Below, piece by piece: positions 47,286 to 54,911 of a stretch of 64,000 nucleotides of DNA (position 1 is its first letter; each line of letters starts with the position of its first letter). The notes beneath the pieces were generated by a model. The model searched no databases, was not told the DNA's origin, and saw nothing but the letters and a program-made list of their open reading frames with translations. The stretch comes from Pseudomonas taiwanensis (GTDB lineage Bacteria; Pseudomonadota; Gammaproteobacteria; Pseudomonadales; Pseudomonadaceae): assembly GCF_013393345.1 (NCBI RefSeq), contig NZ_QJRF01000067.1, forward strand, positions 62,001 to 126,000. Reading direction: 5' to 3'. The translations under genes were made by a program, and so were the position numbers.

Positions 47286-47534
47286 ATGAACAGCGAAGCC
47301 TGGATCGCGCAGAAGGGCCCCTATGAAGTCGAGGTGGTGGCAGGCAAGGACTACTTCTGGTGTCGCTGTGGCCGGAGCCAGCAGCAACCATTCTGTGATG
47401 GCTCTCACAAGGGCACGGGCCTGGCGCCACTCAAATTCCATGCAGATGTCAGCGAAACCCTGTATTTCTGTGGGTGCAAACATAGCCACTCGCCACCTTG
47501 CTGTGATGGCACCCATAACGAACTACAAGACTGA
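47286..47534 (+). CDS. Double CDGSH iron-sulfur protein
   Basis: An 82-residue protein with two complete CDGSH-type [2Fe-2S] motifs: CRCGRSQQQPFCDGSH (about residues 26-41) and CGCKHSHSPPCCDGTH (about residues 62-77). Each provides three Cys and one His as cluster ligands, as in mitoNEET-type proteins. Both clusters are held by one chain, the arrangement known for the MiNT/Cisd3-like class. Redox or electron-transfer roles are inferred. A strong GGGAGGA ribosome site precedes the ATG. It is followed after 13 bases by a solute-binding protein gene. Confidence 0.9.
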   Translation: MNSEAWIAQKGPYEVEVVAGKDYFWCRCGRSQQQPFCDGSHKGTGLAPLKFHADVSETLYFCGCKHSHSPPCCDGTHNELQD

Positions 47535-47547
47535 TCCGGGAGCCGGC

Positions 47548-48345
47548 ATGCAGCTGGGCGTAGCCCTCTGGTCATTCCTGGCCTTGATGTCCAAAACGGT
47601 GCGTCTCCGGCTTGCAAGCCTGTTGTTGTTGCCTGCCCTGGCCGTTGCCGACAACCCGCCTCCGCTGCGCGTGATGACTGACGTTTGGCCGCCTTTTCGC
47701 ATCGCCAGCGAAGCGGGGCAGCTGCGCGGCCTGGACATGGACCTGCTGGCCGAGCTTGAGCGCCGCACCGGGCTGCGCTTCGAGGTGCAGCGCGCACCCT
47801 GGTCGCGGGGGTTGGCCGCGCTGGAGAAGGGCTCGGCGGACCTGATGACCGGGCTTGCCCGTACGGCGGAGCGCGAGCGCTATATCGACTATCTTGAGCG
47901 GCCCTATTTCACCTGTGCGCCGCGCTTCTACAGCCTCCCCGAGCTGGCCCAGCGCGTTTCCGGTTACCCACAGCTGGGTCAGTACGACATCGGTTTCGTA
48001 AGGGGCTCGGCCTATTTCGAACCCTTCGACTCCGACCAGGCGCTGCGCAAGGTCGGGGTCGGTAACGAAGGGCAATTGCTCGACATGCTGCGCCACAAGC
48101 GGTTGCAGCTGGTGATCGGTACCGACTGCCAGGTGGACTACGAACTGCTGGGCGATCCGGCGTTGGCCGGGCGCATCGTCAAGCTCGCCTACCGGCCGCC
48201 GGCCCGCACCGAACTCTTCCTCGGCTTCTCGCGCCAGCGGCCGCTGCAGGCCCAGCGCGCAGCCATTGCCCAGGCGCTTGGGCAGATGATCGACGAGGGC
48301 TGGGTGCTGGACGCCGCGCGGCGCTACCGTCCTGGCGCTCAGTGA
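47548..48345 (+). CDS. Periplasmic solute-binding protein (SBP_bac_3 family)
   Basis: A 265-residue amino-acid-type binding protein with a signal peptide ending near LAVADNPPP and the family core MTDVWPPFRIASEAGQLRGLDMDLLAELERRTG. There is no accompanying permease, so it is an orphan binder or sensor ligand protein. ATG 47548 follows a good GGGAG site but puts an extra hydrophobic stretch before the conventional signal starting at ATG 47587; either may be used. Its 3' end overlaps the convergent VOC gene by 7 bases. Confidence 0.8.
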   Translation: MQLGVALWSFLALMSKTVRLRLASLLLLPALAVADNPPPLRVMTDVWPPFRIASEAGQLRGLDMDLLAELERRTGLRFEVQRAPWSRGLAALEKGSADLMTGLARTAERERYIDYLERPYFTCAPRFYSLPELAQRVSGYPQLGQYDIGFVRGSAYFEPFDSDQALRKVGVGNEGQLLDMLRHKRLQLVIGTDCQVDYELLGDPALAGRIVKLAYRPPARTELFLGFSRQRPLQAQRAAIAQALGQMIDEGWVLDAARRYRPGAQ

Positions 48346-48776
48346 GCGTGGGGCTCGACGTACAGTTCGTAGCCCGAATCCAGTTCCATGTCCCAGAACG
48401 CTGCTTCGATTTTGTGCCCGTCCAGGTCGCGGACAAAGCAGCCGTAGTAGGGCTCGCCATACTCCGGACGCGGTCCGGGCTCGCCATCACCCTGGGCGCC
48501 GGCGTCCAGTGCCGCTTCGAAGAAGGCCCGTACCGCTTCCTTGCTGGGGGCGAAGAAGCCGATGTGGGTGCCGTTGCCGACGCTGGCCGGTTTCCCGTCG
48601 ATGGGAGATTGCACCCAGAACTCCGGATACTCGCGGCCGTACGCCACGGCTCCGGGGTGCTCCATGATGCGCTTGCAGCCCAGGGTGGGCAGGACTTTGT
48701 CGTAGAACGCGACGGCGCGGGAGAAGTCGTTGGTGCCCACCGAGATGTGGGACAGGATGCTGGGGTTCTCGGCCAC
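48339..48776 (-). CDS. VOC-superfamily (glyoxalase/bleomycin-resistance fold) protein
   Basis: A 145-residue two-module VOC protein beginning with an ordinary ILSHISVGTNDFSRAVAFYDKVL strand-helix module and ending with DLDGHKIEAAFWDME, where metal-binding His/Glu positions of the fold are retained. It could be a lyase, dioxygenase-like or binding protein; the substrate is unknown. The start is GTG 48776, supported by AAGGAGG six bases upstream. Confidence 0.85.
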   Translation of the reverse strand: MAENPSILSHISVGTNDFSRAVAFYDKVLPTLGCKRIMEHPGAVAYGREYPEFWVQSPIDGKPASVGNGTHIGFFAPSKEAVRAFFEAALDAGAQGDGEPGPRPEYGEPYYGCFVRDLDGHKIEAAFWDMELDSGYELYVEPHAH

Positions 48777-48841
48777 GGGAAATCCTCCTTGAGTGGACTG
48801 AAAAGCCTAGCAGCCTGCTGAAAAACTATGCGGTTCGACGC

Positions 48842-49504
48842 TCACTGTTCGACCGGGCGTTCCGTCACCAGGGTGAACATCCGGTACAGCGCAATGCTGA
48901 CGAACAGCTGGAAGAAGCTGTTGAAGCTTTCCAGGATCACCGTGCCCACCGGATCGGGGTTCTCCCCGAGCTCACGATAGGCGAACCAGTCCACCACCCA
49001 GATCGGCCCCATCACCAGCAGCACGCAGGCGAGGATGGTCCAGAAGTGTCCAGCGGTCAGGGTGAAGCTTTCCTTGATGGCATCCAGCGGGGACCTGCCC
49101 TCCAGCACCAGCAGGTACTCGGCGAAGGCCAGTTTGATCATCACGTAGAGCCCGGGAATGATCAGCATCCAGGCCCCGACCATGATCAGCAGGGTGCTGA
49201 TGGCCGCCAGCACGGCGAAGGACGGCCAGCGGAACAGGGCCATCTCCAGCACTTGCCGGGGCTTGAGGCGGATGCGGTGGCTGCGGCTGTCGACAAAGAT
49301 GATCAGCGCACCGACGTAGAGCGGGTAGAACAGCATGCTGACGATGATCGACGCACCCTGGGATTTGTCGGGGCCGAGCCAGGCGACCAGGCCCTGCTGG
49401 GCTATGGCTTCGGTGAGGATCGCCGGCAGGCAGAGCAGGGCGATTTCCCCGGCGTTGCGGGAGAAGAAATACCAGGAGGCGCGCAGCAGCTCGAACGGAT
49501 TCAT
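48842..49504 (-). CDS. YciC-family membrane protein
   Basis: A 220-residue inner-membrane protein with five or six helices, matching the YciC/UPF0259 family (MNPFELLRASWYFFSRNAGEIALLCLPAIL and the RSPLDAIKESFTLTAGHFWTI motif). Its function is not established; in enterobacteria it lies near other envelope genes. The 65-base gap to the VOC gene carries no clear terminator. Confidence 0.85.
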   Translation of the reverse strand: MNPFELLRASWYFFSRNAGEIALLCLPAILTEAIAQQGLVAWLGPDKSQGASIIVSMLFYPLYVGALIIFVDSRSHRIRLKPRQVLEMALFRWPSFAVLAAISTLLIMVGAWMLIIPGLYVMIKLAFAEYLLVLEGRSPLDAIKESFTLTAGHFWTILACVLLVMGPIWVVDWFAYRELGENPDPVGTVILESFNSFFQLFVSIALYRMFTLVTERPVEQ

Positions 49505-49579
49505 CAGCGGGCATTCACATCTTGCGGCAGTGGGTCTTGGGCACTTTAGCCCAAGCCTGCGCAGCCTCCAAAGGGCGCT

Positions 49580-50059
49580 TCACTCGGAACGGTAGTGCAG
49601 GACGCGGTTGGGTAATTGCGGCAACAGACGGGCGAGGTCGGCGGTTGCCACTTCCAGGGTGTACTCCGGCGGGCCGGGGGAATAGATCAGGAAGTCGTGG
49701 CGGAAGATCGCCTCGTCGAATACCAGCGCGATTTCCTCTGCATGACCCAGGGGACAGGCGCACTGGGGGACGCAACCGGTCAGCGCTACCAGCTCTTCGT
49801 CGCTGGCAATGCTGGGCCGAGCGCCCAGCAGTGCCTTGAGCTGGGCCCAGTCGGCGCGCGCGCCTTCCAGGGTCACCAGCATCGCGTAGCCGCCGTTCTT
49901 CAGGCGCAGGAACAGGCTCTTGCTTTCCACTCCGCGCAGGCCGAAGCGCTCGCGCACCGCATGCGCGGTGGGATAGTCGAGCACGGGTTCGTGGCTGACT
50001 TCCCGGTAGCGGATAGCGTGTTCGTCGAGCAGGGTCAGGTTGCGGGCGTGGAGCGACAT
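49580..50059 (-). CDS. YbaK/ProX-type aminoacyl-tRNA deacylase
   Basis: A 159-residue YbaK/EbsC-domain protein. Members hydrolyse mischarged aminoacyl-tRNAs such as Ala- or Cys-tRNA-Pro. The family strand-turn with the key lysine (GVESKSLFLRLKNGGYAMLVTLEGARA) is present, as are the GCVPQCACPLGH and IYSPGPPEYTLEV segments. It is a stand-alone editing domain with no synthetase attached. The exact tRNA specificity cannot be told. Confidence 0.85.
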   Translation of the reverse strand: MSLHARNLTLLDEHAIRYREVSHEPVLDYPTAHAVRERFGLRGVESKSLFLRLKNGGYAMLVTLEGARADWAQLKALLGARPSIASDEELVALTGCVPQCACPLGHAEEIALVFDEAIFRHDFLIYSPGPPEYTLEVATADLARLLPQLPNRVLHYRSE

Positions 50060-50102
50060 CGGATATCCGGGGGACGAGAATCGGGAGCGCCATCATAGTC
50101 GC

Positions 50103-50828
50103 TCACGGAGGGCTGAGATCATCCAGTCCTGCCTCATGCAGGACCTGGCGCTCGATTTCCTGCAGACGACCCTTCTGCGCCATGTGCCGCAGCACCTCCT
50201 CCAGGCGCGGCGCCAGGTCGCGATGGCGCGGGTTCAGGTAGTGGTGCATGGAGAAGCGCTCCAGTACCGGATGCAGTGGCTGGATACCGCGCATGCCGCT
50301 CTGACGCAGGATGCACATGCCCGAGTAGTAATCCTCCACATGCACGTCGACGCGGCCACCGGCGAGCTTGCGCATGCCGTTCTCGGCCCCGTTGGACGGC
50401 GACATCCGCACCCCCTTGAGTCGCAGTTCCAGGGCCGCCTTGCCGCGCTCGAAACCGACGAGGTACGGCTTGAGGCTGGACCAGCCGCGCAGTTGCAACG
50501 GGCGATTGGCGAAGGCCACCGCATAGGATTCGAACAGCGGAGTGCGGATCAGCAGCAGGTCGCTGCGCTGCTCGGCCACCAGCCGGGTACGGCACAGCTC
50601 GCCGTCATTCAGGCCGCGCTCGGCATACTGCAGGGCACGGGCGGCGGGTGCGGCGCGGGTTTCGATACTGATGCCCAGCTCGCTATAGGCTTCCACGAGG
50701 ATGCGCTTGCAGATCTGGAACAGCGGCAGGCCCTGATCGGGAAACGCACTGAAAACCAGACGCGCCTCGGCATGGCCGGGTGCGGACAGGAGCAGCAGGG
50801 CAAGCAGGCAGCATCCATGAACACGCAT
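50103..50828 (-). CDS. Periplasmic solute-binding-like protein
   Basis: A 241-residue protein with signal MRVHGCCLLALLLLSAPGHAEA and a divergent SBP_bac_3 fold (RLVFSAFPDQGLPLFQICKRILVEAYSELGI...). It has no transporter neighbours. Similar orphan binding proteins are numerous in Pseudomonas and sometimes act as sensor partners. ATG 50828 is chosen for the signal peptide; the frame is open 24 codons further. It may share a transcript with the cysteine-hydrolase gene upstream. Confidence 0.78.
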   Translation of the reverse strand: MRVHGCCLLALLLLSAPGHAEARLVFSAFPDQGLPLFQICKRILVEAYSELGISIETRAAPAARALQYAERGLNDGELCRTRLVAEQRSDLLLIRTPLFESYAVAFANRPLQLRGWSSLKPYLVGFERGKAALELRLKGVRMSPSNGAENGMRKLAGGRVDVHVEDYYSGMCILRQSGMRGIQPLHPVLERFSMHHYLNPRHRDLAPRLEEVLRHMAQKGRLQEIERQVLHEAGLDDLSPP

Positions 50829-50992
50829 TGCACTAAAGCCCTGGGGCACGGCCTGCGGCTGGAGTGACTGCCAGACGGCGCCGCCTGCCATGGCGGGCAC
50901 CTTGCTCCCTGCAACAGACCCATGCGGTGGGTCACGGCGTCTTCCCCGTTCTCGATACGTGCGGGGTTAGCTGAAACTATAGACGCCCGTCT

Positions 50993-51565
50993 TCAGGGTG
51001 TTGGCCAGTTCGCGAGCAGTTCGTCCGTGCACAACACGCGGGCGTACTCGCCTTGCAGGTTGGCCATGGCCATGTCGTGGACCTCGTCGGCGCTGCGCGG
51101 GCGGCCGGCGAAGTCGGCCTTGGCGAAGGTGTAGCAGGCGTCCGCGACGACGGTGGTCGCGAAACCCAGGTTGCCAGCGCTGCGGGCCGTGGCTTCCACC
51201 GAGTTCTCGCTGGCCACGCCGACGATCACCAGCGCATCGATGCCGCGCACTCGTAGCCAGTGCTCCAGCCCGCTGGCGATGAAAGCGTCGGGAACGTTCT
51301 TTTCCAATATCTGCTCGCGCTCCCGGGGCATGAACTCGGGTTGGAAGAGGGCGCCTGGTTGGCCGGGCGCGAATACCGAATCCGCCTCCCGCGAAATGTG
51401 GCGGATATGCACCAGCGGCCAGCCGGATTCGCGCCAGCGTGCCAGCAGGGCTGCGATGCGGACTTCGGCATCGGGGTTGTTGCGCGGCTTGTCCAGGCGG
51501 CGGATACCCTGCTGCTGATCGATGATCAGCAGGGCACCGGGAGTGTTCTGCACGGTCGTATCCAC
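50993..51565 (-). CDS. Isochorismatase-fold (cysteine hydrolase) protein with serine in place of the usual cysteine
   Basis: A 190-residue isochorismatase-family protein. The first catalytic Asp is in ALLIIDQQ and the Lys in ILEKNVPDAF. At the usual nucleophile position (GxxTxxCVxxT) it has GVASENSVEATARSAG, so serine replaces cysteine. This may denote a subfamily with another chemistry or a non-catalytic member. The start is GTG 51565 with AGGGA upstream; the open frame continues far into antisense of the NYN gene and is not coding there. Confidence 0.82.
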   Translation of the reverse strand: MDTTVQNTPGALLIIDQQQGIRRLDKPRNNPDAEVRIAALLARWRESGWPLVHIRHISREADSVFAPGQPGALFQPEFMPREREQILEKNVPDAFIASGLEHWLRVRGIDALVIVGVASENSVEATARSAGNLGFATTVVADACYTFAKADFAGRPRSADEVHDMAMANLQGEYARVLCTDELLANWPTP

Positions 51566-51643
51566 TTTCCGTTCCCTGAGGCTGGCATACTGGCCGCAAT
51601 CTACCCTTATCAAGTCGCCGCCAGCCAGCGGCGAGGAGCCGCG

Positions 51644-52123
51644 TTGAAGAAAATCGCCGTATTCGCCGACGTGCAGAATCTGTATTACACGGTGCGCCAT
51701 GCCTACGGCTGCCACTTCCACTACGGCGCGTTCTGGCAGAGCGTCAGTGCCGAAGGGGACATCGTCGAAGCCAGCGCCTACGCCATCGACCGCGGTGATC
51801 CCAAGCAGCAGCAGTTCCAGCAGATCCTTCGCAACCTGGGCTTCAACGTGAAGCTCAAGCCGTTCATCCAGCGCGCCGACGGTTCGGCCAAGGGTGACTG
51901 GGACGTTGGCATCACCATCGACGTGCTCGATGCCGCGCCCAGGGTCGACCTGATCGTGCTGGCCTCGGGTGATGGCGACTTCGACCTGCTGCTGGAGCGG
52001 GTGGCCCAGGCCCATGGCGTGGAGACCCTGGTGTATGGCGTGCCCGGCCTGACTGCGCAATCGCTGATCCGTGCCGCCAGCCGCTACCAGCCCATCGAAA
52101 ATTCTCTGCTGAAGCGCAACTGA
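51644..52123 (+). CDS. NYN-domain protein (LabA/DUF88 family)
   Basis: A 159-residue PIN-like NYN protein. It opens KKIAVFADVQNLYYTVRHAYG, and conserved acidic residues appear again in KGDWDVGITIDVLD and VLASGDGDFDLLLERV, the metal-binding set expected of a nuclease. RNA cleavage is inferred from the fold. The start is TTG 51644, supported by GAGGAG six bases upstream; no ATG is available near the family N-terminus. It is followed 24 bases later by an exonuclease gene. Confidence 0.87.
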   Translation: MKKIAVFADVQNLYYTVRHAYGCHFHYGAFWQSVSAEGDIVEASAYAIDRGDPKQQQFQQILRNLGFNVKLKPFIQRADGSAKGDWDVGITIDVLDAAPRVDLIVLASGDGDFDLLLERVAQAHGVETLVYGVPGLTAQSLIRAASRYQPIENSLLKRN

Positions 52124-52147
52124 ACCGCTTCCAACCTGGAACATCCC

Positions 52148-52759
52148 GTGGACCCCATAGCTGTCATCGACTTCGAAACCACCGGCATCACGCCGGGTAA
52201 TGATTGCCGCGCCACCGAAATCGGCGTCGTCATCCTGGAGAACGGGCGCATCGTCGATCGCTACCAGAGCCTGATGAACGCCGGCGTCCCGATACCCGCC
52301 TTCATCCAGGGCCTCACCGGCATCACCAACGCCATGGTGCGTGAGGCACCGCCGGCGGCGCAGGTGATGGGCGAGGCGGCTGACTTCATCGGCGATCTGC
52401 CGCTGCTGGCGCACAACGCGTCCTTCGACCAGAAGTTCTGGGATTACGAGCTGGGGCGCATTGGGCGCTCCCGACGTCAGGCGTTCGCCTGCTCATTACT
52501 GCTCGCCCGGCGCCTGTTGCCCGAAGCGCCCAACCACAAGCTCGGCACCCTCAACAGCTGGGCGCGCCTGCCCGACACCGGCAAGGCCCACCGGGCATTG
52601 GCCGACGCCGAAATGGCCGCCAACCTCACCCTGCACCTGGCAGGCCGTCTACGGGAAACGCATGGGATCAGCGCGGTGTCGCACCAGCTCTTCTGTACCT
52701 TGCAAAAGGTGCCAGCAGCAAAGATTCCCGAAGCGCTCAGGCGCCATCGGGAAGCCTGA
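52148..52759 (+). CDS. DnaQ-like 3'-5' exonuclease (DEDDh)
   Basis: A 203-residue exonuclease of the DEDDh class: D8 and E10 in VIDFETTGI, Asp in LLAHNASFDQKF, and the His/Asp pair in KAHRALADAEM. It resembles stand-alone proofreading or RNase T/ExoX-type enzymes rather than the polymerase III epsilon subunit. The start is GTG 52148. With the NYN gene it forms a two-nuclease unit. Its last 20 codons are part of a DNA segment repeated twice more downstream. Confidence 0.9.
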   Translation: MDPIAVIDFETTGITPGNDCRATEIGVVILENGRIVDRYQSLMNAGVPIPAFIQGLTGITNAMVREAPPAAQVMGEAADFIGDLPLLAHNASFDQKFWDYELGRIGRSRRQAFACSLLLARRLLPEAPNHKLGTLNSWARLPDTGKAHRALADAEMAANLTLHLAGRLRETHGISAVSHQLFCTLQKVPAAKIPEALRRHREA

Positions 52760-52767
52760 CCCGCTTT

Positions 52768-52852
52768 TGTAGGTTGGTCCGAGCTCGGCGAGGCCCAACG
52801 ATTCCGGGTCGGGTCCGCCTGTTGGGCCTCGCGGGGCTCGGACCAACCTACA
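52768..52852. repeat. TAGGTTGG-type inverted repeat, copy 1
   Basis: Arms of 32 bases with three mismatches, beginning TGTAGGTTGGTCCGAGC, surround a 21-base GC-rich centre. The RNA would fold into a long hairpin just after the exonuclease stop and could serve as its terminator. It resembles the interspersed palindromes common between Pseudomonas genes. Confidence 0.8.
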
Positions 52853-52979
52853 GGTATTCAGCCCTTTGCCGTGCGCAGGGTTTCCACCTTGCCGCGCTCC
52901 TGGAGCACGCCTTGTAAAAAGTGCCAGCGGCAAAGATTCCCGAAGCGCTCAGGCGCCATCGGGAAGCCTGACCTGCTCT

Positions 52980-53063
52980 TGTAGGTTGGTCCGAGCTCGG
53001 CGAGGCCCAACGATTCCGGGTCGGGTCCGCCTGTTGGGCCTCGCGGGGCTCGGACCAACCTAC
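52980..53063. repeat. TAGGTTGG-type inverted repeat, copy 2
   Basis: The same element as copy 1, nearly identical in both arms, carried in the second tandem unit. Confidence 0.8.
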
Positions 53064-53192
53064 CAAAAGCTCAGCCTTTTACCGTACGCAGGGTTTCCAC
53101 CTTGCCGCGCTCCTGGAGCACGCCTTGTAAAAAGTGCCAGCGGCAAAGATTCCCGAAGCGCTCAGGCGCCATCGGGAGGGCTGAACTGCTTT

Positions 53193-53278
53193 TGTAGGTT
53201 GGTCCGAGCTCAGCGAGGCCCAACGATTTCGGGGCGGGTTCGCCTGTTGGGCTTCGCTTCGCTCTGCACCAACCTACA
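53193..53278. repeat. TAGGTTGG-type inverted repeat, copy 3 with altered right arm
   Basis: The left arm matches copies 1 and 2, but the right arm reads GGGCTTCGCTTCGCTCTGC before ACCAACCTACA. This is a different variant that pairs less well in the middle. It suggests gene conversion or independent drift of this unit. Confidence 0.75.
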
Positions 53279-53284
53279 GGACGC

Positions 53285-53761
53285 TCAGCCTTTTACCGTA
53301 CGCAGGGTTTCCACCTTGCCGCGCTCCTGCAGCACGCCGGGAATCCGTTGCTCGAAGGGCGTGGAGAGGATGAGAGACGTCTTGGTCGCGCCGAACTTGC
53401 CGATCTGGTCGATCAGGTCCTGCAACTCCGGCATCGACGACACGGCCGCTTTGATCAGCAGACAGGCATCGCCGGTGACGCGGTGGCAGAGGTTCAACTG
53501 CGGGATCTGCTCCAGGGCTTCCTGGGTGCGTTTGTAGTCGCGGTCGGTGATGCGCAGTTCGATCACGCACTCGATGGGCAGGCCCAGTTTCGCCAGGTCC
53601 ACGCTGGCGTGGTAGCCGGTGATCAGGCCGCTGGCTTCCAGCTTGGCCACCCGGTCGGCCACCGCCGGTGGCGACAGGTTGACCCGGCGTGCCAGGTCGG
53701 CGAATGACGCGCGGCCATTCTCGATAAGCGCCGCGATCAGCAGGCGGTCGTATTTATCCAC
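53285..53761 (-). CDS. Lrp/AsnC-family transcriptional regulator
   Basis: A 158-residue Lrp-type regulator with an N-terminal helix-turn-helix (DRLLIAALIENGRASFADLARRVNLSPPAVADRVAKLE) and a C-terminal RAM domain (about 65-145). It is divergent from an EamA-type exporter; such pairs often regulate amino-acid efflux (inference). A large dyad in the intergenic region is a likely binding site. Its last 17 codons (GVLQERGKVETLRTVKG) are part of the downstream tandem repeat. Confidence 0.92.
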   Translation of the reverse strand: MDKYDRLLIAALIENGRASFADLARRVNLSPPAVADRVAKLEASGLITGYHASVDLAKLGLPIECVIELRITDRDYKRTQEALEQIPQLNLCHRVTGDACLLIKAAVSSMPELQDLIDQIGKFGATKTSLILSTPFEQRIPGVLQERGKVETLRTVKG

Positions 53762-53824
53762 AGGGACCTCCGAAATCAGCTTCTGTCGAATCGACGGTAG
53801 AAGCCGTTGAAAACAGTTCTTTCA

Positions 53825-53879
53825 AAGGCAAGGGGCGCGATGAATAAGGCTTTCATCCTTATTTCGCCCGGCTTGCCTT
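53825..53879. promoter_or_regulatory. Large imperfect dyad between lrp-type and eamA genes
   Basis: Nested inverted repeats share one centre near 53852: AAGGCAAG/CTTGCCTT outside, GGGCG/CGCCC in the middle, and AATAAGG/CCTTATT inside. It lies in the 162-base gap between the two divergent genes and overlaps the region where the exporter promoter should be (TAGAAT at 53884). Confidence 0.6.
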
Positions 53880-53923
53880 ACTTAGAATAGACACCTCATT
53901 CCTGCCTGTGTCGAGTTCCGATC

Positions 53924-54850
53924 ATGCCTGCGCGCCGCTTTCCGCTCCTGCTCATAGGGGCCTTCATCGCTCTCTACCTGATCTGGGGTTCCACTTACCT
54001 GGCGATTCGCATCGGCGTGGAATCCTGGCCACCGATGTTGATGGCCGGCGTCCGCTTCGTGGTCGCGGGCGCACTGATGTACGGCTTCCTGCGCTGGCGC
54101 GGCGTTCCCAACCCGAGCTGGCAGGAATGGAAGTCCGCCGCAGCCATCGGCTTCCTGCTGCTCAGTTGCGGCAACGGTGGCGTCACCCTGGCCGAAGACC
54201 TTGGCGTAGCGTCCGGCGTTGCCGCCCTGGCGGTGGCCACGGTACCGCTGTTCGCCCTGCTGTTCGGGTTGATCTGGGGGCAGCGCACCACGCGCCTGGA
54301 ATGGGCCGGCATTCTCCTCGGATTGATCGGAATCGGCCTGCTCAACCTCGGCTCCAACCTCCAAGCCAGCCCCCTGGGCGCCGTCCTGATCATCTTCGCC
54401 GCGGCGGCCTGGTCCTTCGGCTCCATGTGGAGCAAGAACCTCAAGCTGCCCGCCGGCCCCATGGCCAGCGCGGCGGAAATGCTCGCCGGCGGCGTCGCGT
54501 TGCTGATTGGCAGCCTGCTGAGTGGCGAGCGTCTGGTTGCCGCACCGACCCTCGCCGGTTGGGGCGCACTGGCCTACCTGATCGTGTTCGGTTCCATCAT
54601 TGCCTTCAGCTCCTACCTCTACCTGCTGAAGAACGTGCGCCCGGCCGCAGCCACCAGCTATGCCTACGTCAACCCGGTGGTGGCGGTGCTGCTGGGGATC
54701 GGCTTCGCCGGTGAGAGCATCGGTCTGGAAGAGGGCCTGGCCATGCTGGTGATCATCAGCGCGGTGGTGCTGATCGGCCTGCCGCAATGGCGCGAGCGCA
54801 ACGAAGCGAAGGTGCAGAAGGGCGATGGGATGGAACAGCAGACCAGTTGA
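53924..54850 (+). CDS. EamA/DMT-family transporter (YedA-like)
   Basis: A 308-residue drug/metabolite transporter with ten membrane helices in two EamA repeats. The opening LLLIGAFIALYLIWGSTYLAIRIGVESWPPM is characteristic of YedA-like exporters, and the second repeat shows PAAATSYAYVNPVVAVLLG. The substrate is probably an amino acid or small metabolite, judged from the divergent Lrp regulator. This is inference. Confidence 0.88.
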   Translation: MPARRFPLLLIGAFIALYLIWGSTYLAIRIGVESWPPMLMAGVRFVVAGALMYGFLRWRGVPNPSWQEWKSAAAIGFLLLSCGNGGVTLAEDLGVASGVAALAVATVPLFALLFGLIWGQRTTRLEWAGILLGLIGIGLLNLGSNLQASPLGAVLIIFAAAAWSFGSMWSKNLKLPAGPMASAAEMLAGGVALLIGSLLSGERLVAAPTLAGWGALAYLIVFGSIIAFSSYLYLLKNVRPAAATSYAYVNPVVAVLLGIGFAGESIGLEEGLAMLVIISAVVLIGLPQWRERNEAKVQKGDGMEQQTS

Positions 54851-54871
54851 TCCCGGAGACCACGGGCAGCC

Positions 54872-54880
54872 TGATAGAAT
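54872..54880 (+). promoter_or_regulatory. Extended -10 promoter for the rhlE gene
   Basis: TGATAGAAT fits an extended -10 element about 32 bases before the ATG at 54912, giving a leader of roughly 25 bases. No clear -35 is present. Confidence 0.45.
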
Positions 54881-54911
54881 TGCGCCTTTTCCGCACACTA
54901 TGGCTGCCCCA

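Larger units (their letters stand above)
52700..53338. repeat. Tandem triplication of the exonuclease/Lrp 3'-end region (about 213-bp unit)
   Basis: Three head-to-tail units (52700-52911, 52912-53124, 53125-53338). Each consists of about 60 bases of the exonuclease 3' end including its stop, then an inverted-repeat element, then about 53 bases matching the 3' end of the Lrp gene. The first unit contains the real exonuclease end and the third the real Lrp end. The inner copies are fused at GCACGCC/TTGTAAAAAG. Units differ by scattered substitutions. Apart from these tails the 525-base gap has no gene. Confidence 0.92.

Noticed and set aside
52700-53338. Regularly spaced repeats considered as a CRISPR array
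   Set aside because: Units are about 213 bp and contain gene tails and a palindrome; there are no short repeats with unique spacers and no cas genes.
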